A stretch of 53,474 bases of DNA from Mycobacterium shimoidei. GTDB taxonomy: Bacteria > Actinomycetota > Actinomycetes > Mycobacteriales > Mycobacteriaceae. Under the pieces are notes generated by a model. It ran no database searches. It was not told the DNA's origin and worked only from the letters and a program-made list of their open reading frames with translations. Position numbers and translations under genes: made by a program. This document shows positions 15,948 to 22,783 of this stretch, in pieces. The DNA is taken from contig LQPU01000050.1 in NCBI GenBank assembly GCA_002101905.1, forward strand, positions 1 through 53,474, given 5' to 3'. Each line of letters begins with the position of its first letter. The stretch's first letter is position 1.

Positions 15948-17755
15948 CACTGCAGGCCGAGCACGGCCGCAAGCACGGCCAAGGCGGCGAACATCCATGC
16001 GACGTAGTCGCCGACGTGACCAGAGTGAACGCTGTGCAATGCTGTGACCGCCGGCCGGGACACCACCGCAGTTGCCCGTCGCAGCGGTGAGCTGTTGTCC
16101 CGCAACGCAATACCGGCCAGACCCGCGGCCACCAGGACGCCTACCACCGCGAGGACGATCCCGGTGAGCGACCAGCCCGGCAGCGGCCCGGTCGGTGACG
16201 CCGCGACGGTGTGTCCCAGGATGGCGGCGAGGTAGCCGGCGCTGTCGACGAAGCGTCGTCCCGCCGCACTGGCGCCACCGGCGACCCTCGGCAGCACACC
16301 GACCGCAAGACAGCCGGCCAGCAGCACGACGATCGACACGTACATGCTCGGCGGGGTGCGTGGCAGGACGGTGTCGGGTTCCTCCTCACCTTTGGTGACC
16401 TGATCGTCAGAATCCTCCGTTTCTGCGCCACCGCCCCACCGCGTGAAACAGCGCACGCCGGCGCGCAACACTGCTGCACCGGTCATCGCCGAGATCACCA
16501 GGAACAACCCAGAACCCCATCCGGAGTGCAGGGCCTCCTCGCACAGCGATTTCCCCAGCGCGGTGCCGAACGGCGGCAACCCGGCCATCGCCAGCGCCGC
16601 CACCAGATAAAGCCCGCCCAGCAACCACTGACCACGGCCGCGCCCGGACAGCTCCAACTCGTCGACGCTCTGATAGCGGCCGAGCAAGATCCCGGCAATG
16701 AGAAACAGGGCTGACTTTGCCCCGGCATGACCCAGCACGTAGACGGCCGCTGCGCTGGTCGCCTCGGGACGCAACGCCGCGACGGCCACCAGGAACAGTC
16801 CCATGTGGCCGATCGTCGAATAGGCCAGCAGCCGCTTGAGGTGACGCTGAAGCAGACACATCACCGCTCCGACGCTCGCGGTCAACACCCCGAGCGCCAC
16901 GAATGTGTAAGTGACCGCGGCGCGCGGCAACGCATCGGCGAACGTCACCCAATACACCCGCCACATCCCGTACAGACCGAGCTCCACCATGACCCCCGAG
17001 AACAGCACGCAGACGCCGGCCGGTGCGACCGCGTGTGCGTCGGCCAGCCAAAAATGCAAGGGCACCATGGCTGCCTTCACCATCAGAGCGGCGAGAATCA
17101 GCACGAACGCCGCGAGGGTGATCGAGGCGGGCGCACCGCGGGCCAACGCAATCCCGGTTTGAGCCATGCCCAGTTGCCCCGTCTGCGCGTACAGGATGGC
17201 GATGCCGACCAACGACAGGCAGGCTGAAAGCGATTGAATGATCCCGAAATTGAGCGCACCCTGAATCGCCGACTTGTCCTCGATCTTGATGCCGGTCAAC
17301 GCATACGCCACCGCGCCCATCAACTCCAAGAACACGAACAGGTTGAACAGGTCGCTGGCCAACACGAAACCATTCATCGCCGCCAAAAACAGCAGCATCA
17401 GCGCGTCGAAGCGCGGGCCTGCTTCGTCGAGCCCCAGCCGGCTGTACAGCGCTGCGCATGCCATCAAAACGCCGATGAGCGTTGCCAATCCGGCTGAGAG
17501 CGGGTCGGCGACCAGCGCGATTCCGACGGTAGCGTGCCCCTGCATGCGCCAGCCGCCGATCCAGCTGACCAAGGTGTGCTGTTGCGCGGCAACTGACGCG
17601 AATCCCGCCAGCCCGGTAGCGCCGAACGACACCGCCAGGGTCAGCCAGGTCGAGCTCGCGCCCGAGATCCGGCCACCGAGCGCCAACAGCAGGCAGCCCG
17701 CCACGATCGGCACCGCGACCAGCAGCGGCAACAGCTGCTCCGCGGTAGTGCTCAT
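15941..17755 (-). CDS. mnhD: cation/H+ antiporter subunit D (MrpD/MbhH-like)
   Basis: 604 residues; the ion-translocating, NuoN/NuoM-like subunit of a multisubunit Na+(K+)/H+ antiporter. About fourteen hydrophobic helices are visible. The central proton-antiporter domain contains the helix VKAAMVPLHFWLADAHAVAP with the conserved Lys and the LLAYSTIGHMG segment. The C-terminal 120 residues are longer than in most MrpD (about 500 residues) and include a charged insert EDSDDQVTKGEEEPD. The ATG at 17755 overlaps the mnhC stop by 4 nt; the open frame upstream of it is a shadow of mnhC. It is the only large antiporter-like subunit of the operon. Confidence 0.92.
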   Translation of the reverse strand: MSTTAEQLLPLLVAVPIVAGCLLLALGGRISGASSTWLTLAVSFGATGLAGFASVAAQQHTLVSWIGGWRMQGHATVGIALVADPLSAGLATLIGVLMACAALYSRLGLDEAGPRFDALMLLFLAAMNGFVLASDLFNLFVFLELMGAVAYALTGIKIEDKSAIQGALNFGIIQSLSACLSLVGIAILYAQTGQLGMAQTGIALARGAPASITLAAFVLILAALMVKAAMVPLHFWLADAHAVAPAGVCVLFSGVMVELGLYGMWRVYWVTFADALPRAAVTYTFVALGVLTASVGAVMCLLQRHLKRLLAYSTIGHMGLFLVAVAALRPEATSAAAVYVLGHAGAKSALFLIAGILLGRYQSVDELELSGRGRGQWLLGGLYLVAALAMAGLPPFGTALGKSLCEEALHSGWGSGLFLVISAMTGAAVLRAGVRCFTRWGGGAETEDSDDQVTKGEEEPDTVLPRTPPSMYVSIVVLLAGCLAVGVLPRVAGGASAAGRRFVDSAGYLAAILGHTVAASPTGPLPGWSLTGIVLAVVGVLVAAGLAGIALRDNSSPLRRATAVVSRPAVTALHSVHSGHVGDYVAWMFAALAVLAAVLGLQWR

Positions 17756-18102
17756 CCCCTCAGCGCCGACAACTCGTCGGGATCCAACGTGCCGTGCCGT
17801 TTGTGGATCTGGATCGCCAGTGCCAACAACAGCGCCGTGACGGTCGCCTGGATGACGATGTCGGTCAACGTCATCGCCTGCACGACGGGATCGACAACGC
17901 CGGACGGCGGTGGCGGGTTGGGTCCGGCGAAGATCGGTGGCGCAGCCCCGCGCTGATATCCGATCGCCAACAGCAGCAAATACGTTCCGGACTGGGCCAC
18001 CGACAGGCACACCACTGCGTGAATCAGGTTGTGGCTGCGGATGATTCCGAATGCGCCGATCAGCACCAACCAGCCGGCGACACAGTACGGGTAGATACTC
18101 AT
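17752..18102 (-). CDS. mnhC: antiporter subunit C (MrpC/MbhG/NuoK-like)
   Basis: 116 residues with three hydrophobic helices, matching NuoK-type subunits. The motif LTDIVIQATVTALLLALAIQIHKR near the C-terminus (split by length) is typical of MrpC. A Pro/Gly-rich loop (GAAPPIFAGPNPPPPSG) separates helices 2 and 3. The ATG at 18102 gives the family length; upstream codons are antisense shadow. It overlaps both neighbours by 4 nt. Confidence 0.9.
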   Translation of the reverse strand: MSIYPYCVAGWLVLIGAFGIIRSHNLIHAVVCLSVAQSGTYLLLLAIGYQRGAAPPIFAGPNPPPPSGVVDPVVQAMTLTDIVIQATVTALLLALAIQIHKRHGTLDPDELSALRG

Positions 18103-18839
18103 GTGCCGGCGCGCCTGGCGACAGTGATCTCCTGGGCCAGGAATTGGGCCAGTAACACGGTCATTCCGCAAGTAACTTCTATACCGACGGCGAGGTTGAG
18201 CAGCACTACCGAGCCGGACGACAGCAGGTTGCCGATGGCCCCTGTCGGCAGCAGGTTGAGGAAAAACACACCGCCGACGATCATCCCGGCCAGCCCGATC
18301 GCCACGAACGTCGCCGCACCCAGCGCTTCCCCGATGTCGAAGACATTGACCGGACGCAGCCGATCCAGTGCCCGGAAGCTGCCGGTGATGTAGAGCAGGT
18401 GTAAACCCGCGGCCAGCACCACCCCACCCTGAAATCCGCCACCCGGGGTGAGATGCCCGTGCACGATGATGTCGATACCCACCGCGATTGTCAGCGGGAG
18501 CATGAGATAGCCGACCAGCCGCGTCGCGTCCAGCGCGGTGGCGCCCCCCGGCGCGTTGTATTCACGTTCCTCGGTCGCCGGGCGCAGCAGTGCCATCACA
18601 CCGGTCACCGAACCCAGCAAGATAGTCTGCTCGCCCAGCGTGTCCAACGTGCGCTGGTCGAAGTTGACCGAAGCGACGACGTTCGCGGTTGCCCGTGAAA
18701 TCGCCGCCGGCACAGCCAAATCCCGATACAAATGGGAGGCCCCTCCGAAGGCCGGCAACTGCCCGATAGCCTGCCACAGCAACACCGCCAGCCCGGCAGC
18801 CCCGGCCAGAAACAGCGCGGTGCGCAGGGCGCGATTCAC
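18099..18839 (-). CDS. mnhB: antiporter subunit B with MbhE-like N-terminal extension
   Basis: 246 residues, about 100 longer than a stand-alone MrpB. The first part (about 1-100) with a hydrophobic segment and NVVASVNFDQRTLDTLGEQT matches the MbhE/MrpA C-terminal region, and the second part contains the MrpB core LTPGGGFQGGVVLAAGLHLL. So this is a natural fusion of the two pieces. Six or more membrane helices. It overlaps the mbhD-like gene by 4 nt. Confidence 0.88.
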   Translation of the reverse strand: MNRALRTALFLAGAAGLAVLLWQAIGQLPAFGGASHLYRDLAVPAAISRATANVVASVNFDQRTLDTLGEQTILLGSVTGVMALLRPATEEREYNAPGGATALDATRLVGYLMLPLTIAVGIDIIVHGHLTPGGGFQGGVVLAAGLHLLYITGSFRALDRLRPVNVFDIGEALGAATFVAIGLAGMIVGGVFFLNLLPTGAIGNLLSSGSVVLLNLAVGIEVTCGMTVLLAQFLAQEITVARRAGT

Positions 18840-19099
18840 CGGCCGTCCCCGTGCGTGCGCTCGTCGCTGTGCCGCAGTACTGCCCGGAAGGTCAGCATGA
18901 CCATCAGCGGAACCACGATGCCGCCGATAGCCAATTGCGACAACGCGACATCGGGTGCCTGCAGCACTACGAAGAGCATGGTGAGGGCGAGCCCGAACAC
19001 CGACAGGGGTATGGCCTGGCGTTCAGGCCGGCCGGTCAGCGCGACAACCGTTCCGGCTATACCGGTCAACGTCACCAACACCAGGATCAGTGGGGTCAT
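18836..19099 (-). CDS. DUF4040/MbhD-like antiporter subunit (MrpA C-terminal piece)
   Basis: 87 residues, three hydrophobic helices. The segment LQAPDVALSQLAIGG is the signature of the MrpA C-terminal MbhD domain. In Bacillus-type Mrp systems this is part of the large MrpA; here it stands alone, as in archaeal membrane-bound hydrogenases. The ATG at 19099 is used because upstream codons of the longer frame are antisense to mnhG. Confidence 0.85.
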   Translation of the reverse strand: MTPLILVLVTLTGIAGTVVALTGRPERQAIPLSVFGLALTMLFVVLQAPDVALSQLAIGGIVVPLMVMLTFRAVLRHSDERTHGDGR

Positions 19100-19389
19100 G
19101 ACGGCGAGCTTTCGTCGACCAGGCCCTCGTGCTGTGCCGCCAGCCGAGCCGTCGCCGCCGAGACCACTGGGGCGCTGAGCATGGTGAAGAAAACCGTCAC
19201 CGCGATCATCGCCGACGCCTCGGTCCAGCCCTGCGAAACCATCAGCCCCACACCGATCAACGGGGCACCGAACGATGTCGTGGCGGTCAGCAGGTGCAGC
19301 CGGTCGAACACCCGCGGCACCGCTGCCGCGACCACCGCACAAAACACCATAACTGCGACGCCGGCGAAGACCACGCACCAGGCGATCAC
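19096..19389 (-). CDS. mnhG: antiporter subunit G
   Basis: 97 residues from the GTG at 19389, three hydrophobic helices. PRVFDRLHLLTATTSFGAPLIGVG corresponds to the conserved MrpG stretch R-x-x-D-x-y-x-R-x-H-A (here LHLLTATTSFG). Overlaps mnhF and the mbhD-like gene by 4 nt each, so translation of the whole set is coupled. Confidence 0.87.
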   Translation of the reverse strand: MIAWCVVFAGVAVMVFCAVVAAAVPRVFDRLHLLTATTSFGAPLIGVGLMVSQGWTEASAMIAVTVFFTMLSAPVVSAATARLAAQHEGLVDESSPS

Positions 19390-19640
19390 GGTTTGCCCGC
19401 CAGTAGCCGGGTGAACACCAATGTGGCGGGCAACGTCACCAGTGCCAACACCAACGAGACAATCAGATCCGAATTCCGTTGCCAAGCAACGGCAATCACC
19501 ATCACCGTCATTACTGCAGCGACGCTCGCGAACTCCAAGCCGACCAGCCGGTCGTGCGGTTGGCCGCGAGACACGATAAACGTGCCCGGCAAAAACACCC
19601 CTGTCAGCAACAGCAGCGCCGCGATCTCACCGAAGTTCAC
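19386..19640 (-). CDS. mnhF: antiporter subunit F
   Basis: 84 residues, three hydrophobic helices. The pattern RGQPHDRLVGLEFASVAAVM is the MrpF signature (P-x-x-R-x-x-a-x-x). Overlaps mnhE and mnhG by 4 nt. Confidence 0.88.
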   Translation of the reverse strand: MNFGEIAALLLLTGVFLPGTFIVSRGQPHDRLVGLEFASVAAVMTVMVIAVAWQRNSDLIVSLVLALVTLPATLVFTRLLAGKP

Positions 19641-20137
19641 CGCTTCACCACCGTCTCCAGCCGGCCGGGCCCCGGTCGAACCCGGTGCAGCATCAGCACG
19701 CCGTCGTGCGAATCGCAGTCGAGCACAACGGTTCCCGGCGTAGTTGCGAAAGCCAGCACAGCGAGCGCGCGCCGTCCGGCCGCCAACCGTTCAGGTTCGG
19801 CCGGTAAATTCACGACGCTGATCACGCCGCGGCGGCGAGGACCCAGCAGATACTTCCACACCTGGACGGTTTGAATCGGCACGTCGCGCAACACCGTTGC
19901 CGCCCACCGCAGCCAACCGATCCGGAATCGCCAATGCCCGTCATTGGCGCGGCGGGCCGCCCGTGCCGCCACCGCACATGGCAGCGTGCACATCGCGGCG
20001 AGCGCGATTTCGGCGGCGGTGAACGATGTCAGCGTCACCAGCCAGGCAACCGTGGTCAGAACCCACCACAGCAGGATCTCGGTCAGGGCCTTGAGGGCCT
20101 GGCCAACCCGGCTGTTCTCACCGGCCCCGGACACCAT
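19637..20137 (-). CDS. mnhE: antiporter subunit E
   Basis: 166 residues. Two to three N-terminal hydrophobic helices (LLWWVLTTVAWLVTL) then a soluble domain with TTPGTVVLDCDSHDGVLMLHRV, the conserved MrpE core (TPGT-x-x-x-D-x-x). It follows the DUF1360 gene by 9 nt; no strong ribosome site precedes its ATG, so translation may depend on the upstream gene. Confidence 0.9.
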   Translation of the reverse strand: MVSGAGENSRVGQALKALTEILLWWVLTTVAWLVTLTSFTAAEIALAAMCTLPCAVAARAARRANDGHWRFRIGWLRWAATVLRDVPIQTVQVWKYLLGPRRRGVISVVNLPAEPERLAAGRRALAVLAFATTPGTVVLDCDSHDGVLMLHRVRPGPGRLETVVKR

Positions 20138-20146
20138 GGAGGTTGA

Positions 20147-20686
20147 TCATTCTTTCTCCGCCGACTGCTGGGCCATCGCGTAGGCCAGCTGGAGAAAGTC
20201 GGCACCGGCCAGCGCGGTGAAACTGCCGGCGATCAAACGGGTGAATCGGGGCGCGAATATCAGCCCGATGACAAACGCAGTGGCCACCCACATGTCCAGG
20301 CAGAACGGGCAGGTCAACAGCTCGCCCAGGCTGTGCCGCAACTGGCTGGAGCGCCGAGTCTCCTCCTGCACCTCGGCCGGACCCCCGGTGCCGGCATAGT
20401 GCGCGAACGGTGCCCGCAGCGGGCTGGTCACCGCGTCTTTGCTCAGGGTGCGCGACAACTTGTGGGTGCCACACATCACCGTGATCAGATCCTGAGTCCG
20501 CCATCGCTCGGGCAGTTTGCGCCCGGTGAGCGCGGCGAGCACCGCGGTGAGCGCGACCACGGTGCTGTAAATGACGAGGACGGCCAGGTAACCGGCCAAT
20601 GGTCGCGGGTTGTCGCCGCGGTACGCGTCTGCCTCTTCGCGGGCTTCCTGCTGTGCCCGCTTGGCCATGTCCGTCACGTCGCCCAC
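20147..20686 (-). CDS. DUF1360 membrane protein, first gene of the antiporter operon
   Basis: 179 residues, function unknown. I chose the GTG at 20686, preceded by GAGGAG. A charged N-terminus leads into a hydrophobic helix (LAGYLAVLVIYSTVVALTAVLAAL in two parts), a polar middle region, the DUF1360 signature LLTCPFCLDMWVATAF with its CxxC, and a second helix. DUF1360 proteins of Firmicutes and actinobacteria are often near spore, stress or transport genes. The tight spacing to mnhE suggests an accessory role in the antiporter or its assembly; this is inference. Confidence 0.85.
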   Translation of the reverse strand: MGDVTDMAKRAQQEAREEADAYRGDNPRPLAGYLAVLVIYSTVVALTAVLAALTGRKLPERWRTQDLITVMCGTHKLSRTLSKDAVTSPLRAPFAHYAGTGGPAEVQEETRRSSQLRHSLGELLTCPFCLDMWVATAFVIGLIFAPRFTRLIAGSFTALAGADFLQLAYAMAQQSAEKE

Positions 20687-20836
20687 TGCCGCTCCTCGGG
20701 TCGGGTTCAGCAAGGCGGTTACCCGGTGTCGCGGCCATGCAATCCACGGGCGATCCACGAGGAGAAACCCGACGCGTCATTTGGCCGCAGGGTGGGTATT
20801 CACTGTCGGCTGATTGCCGATGAAAGGACTGCTCGT

Positions 20837-21544
20837 ATGGCCCGACCCACCCGCTCTATCGCCGAGGAACCCGCGGTCTTGTTCGATGTCGACGGCACGC
20901 TGGTGGATTCCAACTTCCACCATGTGGTCGCCTGGCATCGCGCGTTTCTCGACGTGGACAAGGAGGTGCCCTGCTGGCGGATCCTGGGCCTCATCGGCCG
21001 ATCCGGCTCCGAACTCGTCCAAATCCTGCTTGGCGACGAGATGGCCGACGCGGTGGGCGACCAGGTCAAGAAGCTGCACACCCGGTATTTCCTGGAAAGC
21101 AGATCGACGTTGCGGCGGTTGCCCGGCGCCCGCGAACTGCTGGAAACCGTTGCGGACAAAGAGTGGCGGGCGGTCCTGGCGACCTCAGCGGGCGAAGAAG
21201 AGCTGGCCGTGCTGCGCGATGTGCTCGACGCCGAAGACCTGATCTGCGCGGTGACGTCGGCCGCCGACACCGACCGGGCCAAGCCGCACCCAGACATCGT
21301 CGCCACAGCGCTGGAATGCATCGATGCTCAACCGTCGCAAGCGATCTTCCTCGGCGACACCGTGTGGGACGTGCAGGCCGGCCGGCGCGCCGGCGTTGCG
21401 ACCGCAGCCGTGCTCAGCGGCGGGATCGCCCGCGAGGCACTAGAACATGCCGGGGCGGCGGCGATCTACGCCGGCCCACTCGACGTCCGGGCCCACCTCG
21501 AGAAGTTCAGCCAGCTGCTGCGGTTGTCCGCTCCGGCGGCTTAG
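20837..21544 (+). CDS. HAD-superfamily hydrolase (phosphatase-like)
   Basis: 235 residues. Motif I is FDVDGTLVDSN with the nucleophilic Asp near residue 17; motif II is LATSAG; motif III Lys is in RAKPHPDI; motif IV is FLGDTVWDVQAG. The cap is a small helical domain, as in beta-phosphoglucomutase/phosphoglycolate phosphatase relatives. Substrate unknown. The ATG at 20837 has GAAAGGA upstream; the much longer open frame to its left is antisense to the DUF1360 gene. Its stop overlaps the convergent methyltransferase by 4 nt. Confidence 0.9.
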   Translation: MARPTRSIAEEPAVLFDVDGTLVDSNFHHVVAWHRAFLDVDKEVPCWRILGLIGRSGSELVQILLGDEMADAVGDQVKKLHTRYFLESRSTLRRLPGARELLETVADKEWRAVLATSAGEEELAVLRDVLDAEDLICAVTSAADTDRAKPHPDIVATALECIDAQPSQAIFLGDTVWDVQAGRRAGVATAAVLSGGIAREALEHAGAAAIYAGPLDVRAHLEKFSQLLRLSAPAA

Positions 21545-22236
21545 CCGAGATGCGCGGACAGCAGCCACGCCGCCAGCGACACACGCCCGTTGCCCTCGTC
21601 GCGCAGGTCCACCACCGGGAACTGCTCGGACGGGGCGCCGGGGAAGTTGGCGTGAATGCGGGCCGGGCGGATTTCGTCGATCACCCAGTACTTGGACACC
21701 ACCTCGCGTAGCTCGTCCTCGGTGACCGGGTTGGCCGGGCTTTCCGGCATCCCCGCGCGGTCGAAGACCAGGACGTAATAGCGGGCTTTCGGCGCGGCGG
21801 CGCGGACGATCGACTGTTGGTAGCCGTCGCGCAGCTCCACCGGCATCGAGTGAAACAGCGTGCTGTCGACGATGGTGTCGAACCGGCCGCCGCAGCCGGG
21901 CGGCCAGCTGGTGAAGTCAGAGATGTCGGCGACCGCGAAGGTCGCGTTGGTCAGCCCCCGCTTGGCCGCTTCGGCCTTGGCGAACTCGATGGCGGTGGGC
22001 GACGCGTCCAGCCCGACCGTGTTGTGGCCCAAGGCCGCCAGATGCAACGACAGCGCCGCCTCCCCGCAGCCGGCGTCGAGAACGTCACCGTGGATCTTGC
22101 CCGCCTCGATCAGTGCCGCGATCTCCGGTTGCGGCTCCCCGATGCTCCACGGCGGGCGGACGCCGATCCCGAACTGAGCTGCTTCACCGCGGTAGGCCGG
22201 ATCGAAGTCGAAGTCGAATTCCTGCGTTTCAGTCAT
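21541..22236 (-). CDS. class I SAM-dependent methyltransferase (Rv0560c-like)
   Basis: 231 residues. SAM-binding motif I is DVLDAGCGEAALSLHLA near residue 52, motif II GHNTVGLDASPTA, and FDTIVDSTLFHSMP is the post-II acidic/aromatic strand. Overall layout, with VRPPWSIGEPQPEIAALIEAGKI ahead of motif I and WLLSAHLG at the end, resembles the M. tuberculosis Rv0560c benzoquinone-type N/O-methyltransferase. That enzyme is salicylate-induced and has been reported to inactivate an antimycobacterial compound by N-methylation. Here the gene is divergent from a MarR regulator across a 46-nt gap holding a leaderless promoter and two palindromes. Confidence 0.88.
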   Translation of the reverse strand: MTETQEFDFDFDPAYRGEAAQFGIGVRPPWSIGEPQPEIAALIEAGKIHGDVLDAGCGEAALSLHLAALGHNTVGLDASPTAIEFAKAEAAKRGLTNATFAVADISDFTSWPPGCGGRFDTIVDSTLFHSMPVELRDGYQQSIVRAAAPKARYYVLVFDRAGMPESPANPVTEDELREVVSKYWVIDEIRPARIHANFPGAPSEQFPVVDLRDEGNGRVSLAAWLLSAHLG

Positions 22237-22243
22237 GCCGCCC

Positions 22244-22272
22244 TGTATATCAAGATGATTGATATATGTCAA
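22244..22272 (-). promoter_or_regulatory. near-consensus SigA promoter of the methyltransferase gene
   Basis: On the minus strand TTGACA (22272-22267), a 17-nt spacer, and TATACA (22249-22244). Seven bases separate the -10 from the ATG at 22236, so the transcript is expected to start at or next to the start codon (leaderless). Confidence 0.75.
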
Positions 22273-22281
22273 GATACTTGA
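22246..22281. promoter_or_regulatory. twin palindromic operators for the MarR regulator
   Basis: Palindrome A: TATATCAA and TTGATATA arms with a 5-nt centre (22246-22266), covering the whole spacer and part of the -10 of the methyltransferase promoter. Palindrome B: TCAAG and CTTGA around ATA (22269-22281), covering part of the -35 and ending one base before the marR GTG. Both share the half-site TCAAGAT/ATCTTGA. Placement fits repression of both genes. Confidence 0.65.
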
Positions 22282-22282
22282 T

Positions 22283-22702
22283 GTGGGCCAGGTCAACGAC
22301 GCTCCGCTCGGCTATCTGCTGCACCGGGTCGCCGCTGCGCTACGCCCAGAGGTATCGGCAGCGCTGCGACCGATTGGCCTGTCGCTCGCCGAATTCGTTT
22401 GTATGCGAATACTTTCGATGTACCCGGGGATGTCCAGTGCCGAGCTGGCCCGGCACGCCAACGTCACGCCGCAGGCGATGAACACCGTGTTGCGCAGGCT
22501 CGAGGAGCTCGGCGCGGTCACGCGCCCCGCGTCGGTACCGTCCGGTCGTGCACTGCCGGCCACGCTGAGCTCATCGGGGCGGGCGTTGCTCAAGCGGGCC
22601 GAGGCCGCGGTGCACGAAGCCGACGCGCGGATCCTGAGCAAGCTGTCGGCCGCCGAGCAGCACGAGTTCAAACGGATGCTGGCAGAGCTGGGAACGGGCT
22701 AA
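22283..22702 (+). CDS. MarR-family repressor (Rv2887-like)
   Basis: 139 residues from the GTG at 22283. The winged helix-turn-helix covers about 35-100: SSAELARHANVTPQAMNTVLRRLEELGAV, with the wing around SVPSGRALPATLSSSG. N- and C-terminal helices form the dimer interface. In M. tuberculosis Rv2887 lies next to amiC, as this gene does, and represses Rv0560c from a distance. Here the presumed target is the neighbouring divergent methyltransferase. An upstream TTG at 22259 would put the N-terminus inside the operator and is less likely. Confidence 0.88.
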   Translation: MGQVNDAPLGYLLHRVAAALRPEVSAALRPIGLSLAEFVCMRILSMYPGMSSAELARHANVTPQAMNTVLRRLEELGAVTRPASVPSGRALPATLSSSGRALLKRAEAAVHEADARILSKLSAAEQHEFKRMLAELGTG

Positions 22703-22706
22703 CGCG

Positions 22707-22766
22707 TCGAGCGTGAACCTGGCTTCACTGTCGGCATCGAGCGTGAAGCTAGCCTCACTTTCGGCG
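22707..22766. repeat. tandem pair of 30-nt palindromic repeats between marR and amiC
   Basis: Units 22707-22736 and 22737-22766; the second differs from the first dxr unit (6959-6988) at only two of 30 positions. Core GTGAAGCTAGCCTCAC. They start 4 nt after the marR stop and lie 18 nt before the amiC stop. A degenerate partial third unit may follow (22767-22790). Confidence 0.85.
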
Positions 22767-22783
22767 GAGAGCTGGGCGGAAAG

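Noticed and set aside
14762..16090. 442-residue plus-strand frame over the cutinase gene
   Set aside because: Opposite the cutinase gene and mnhD; no motifs and Arg/His-rich.
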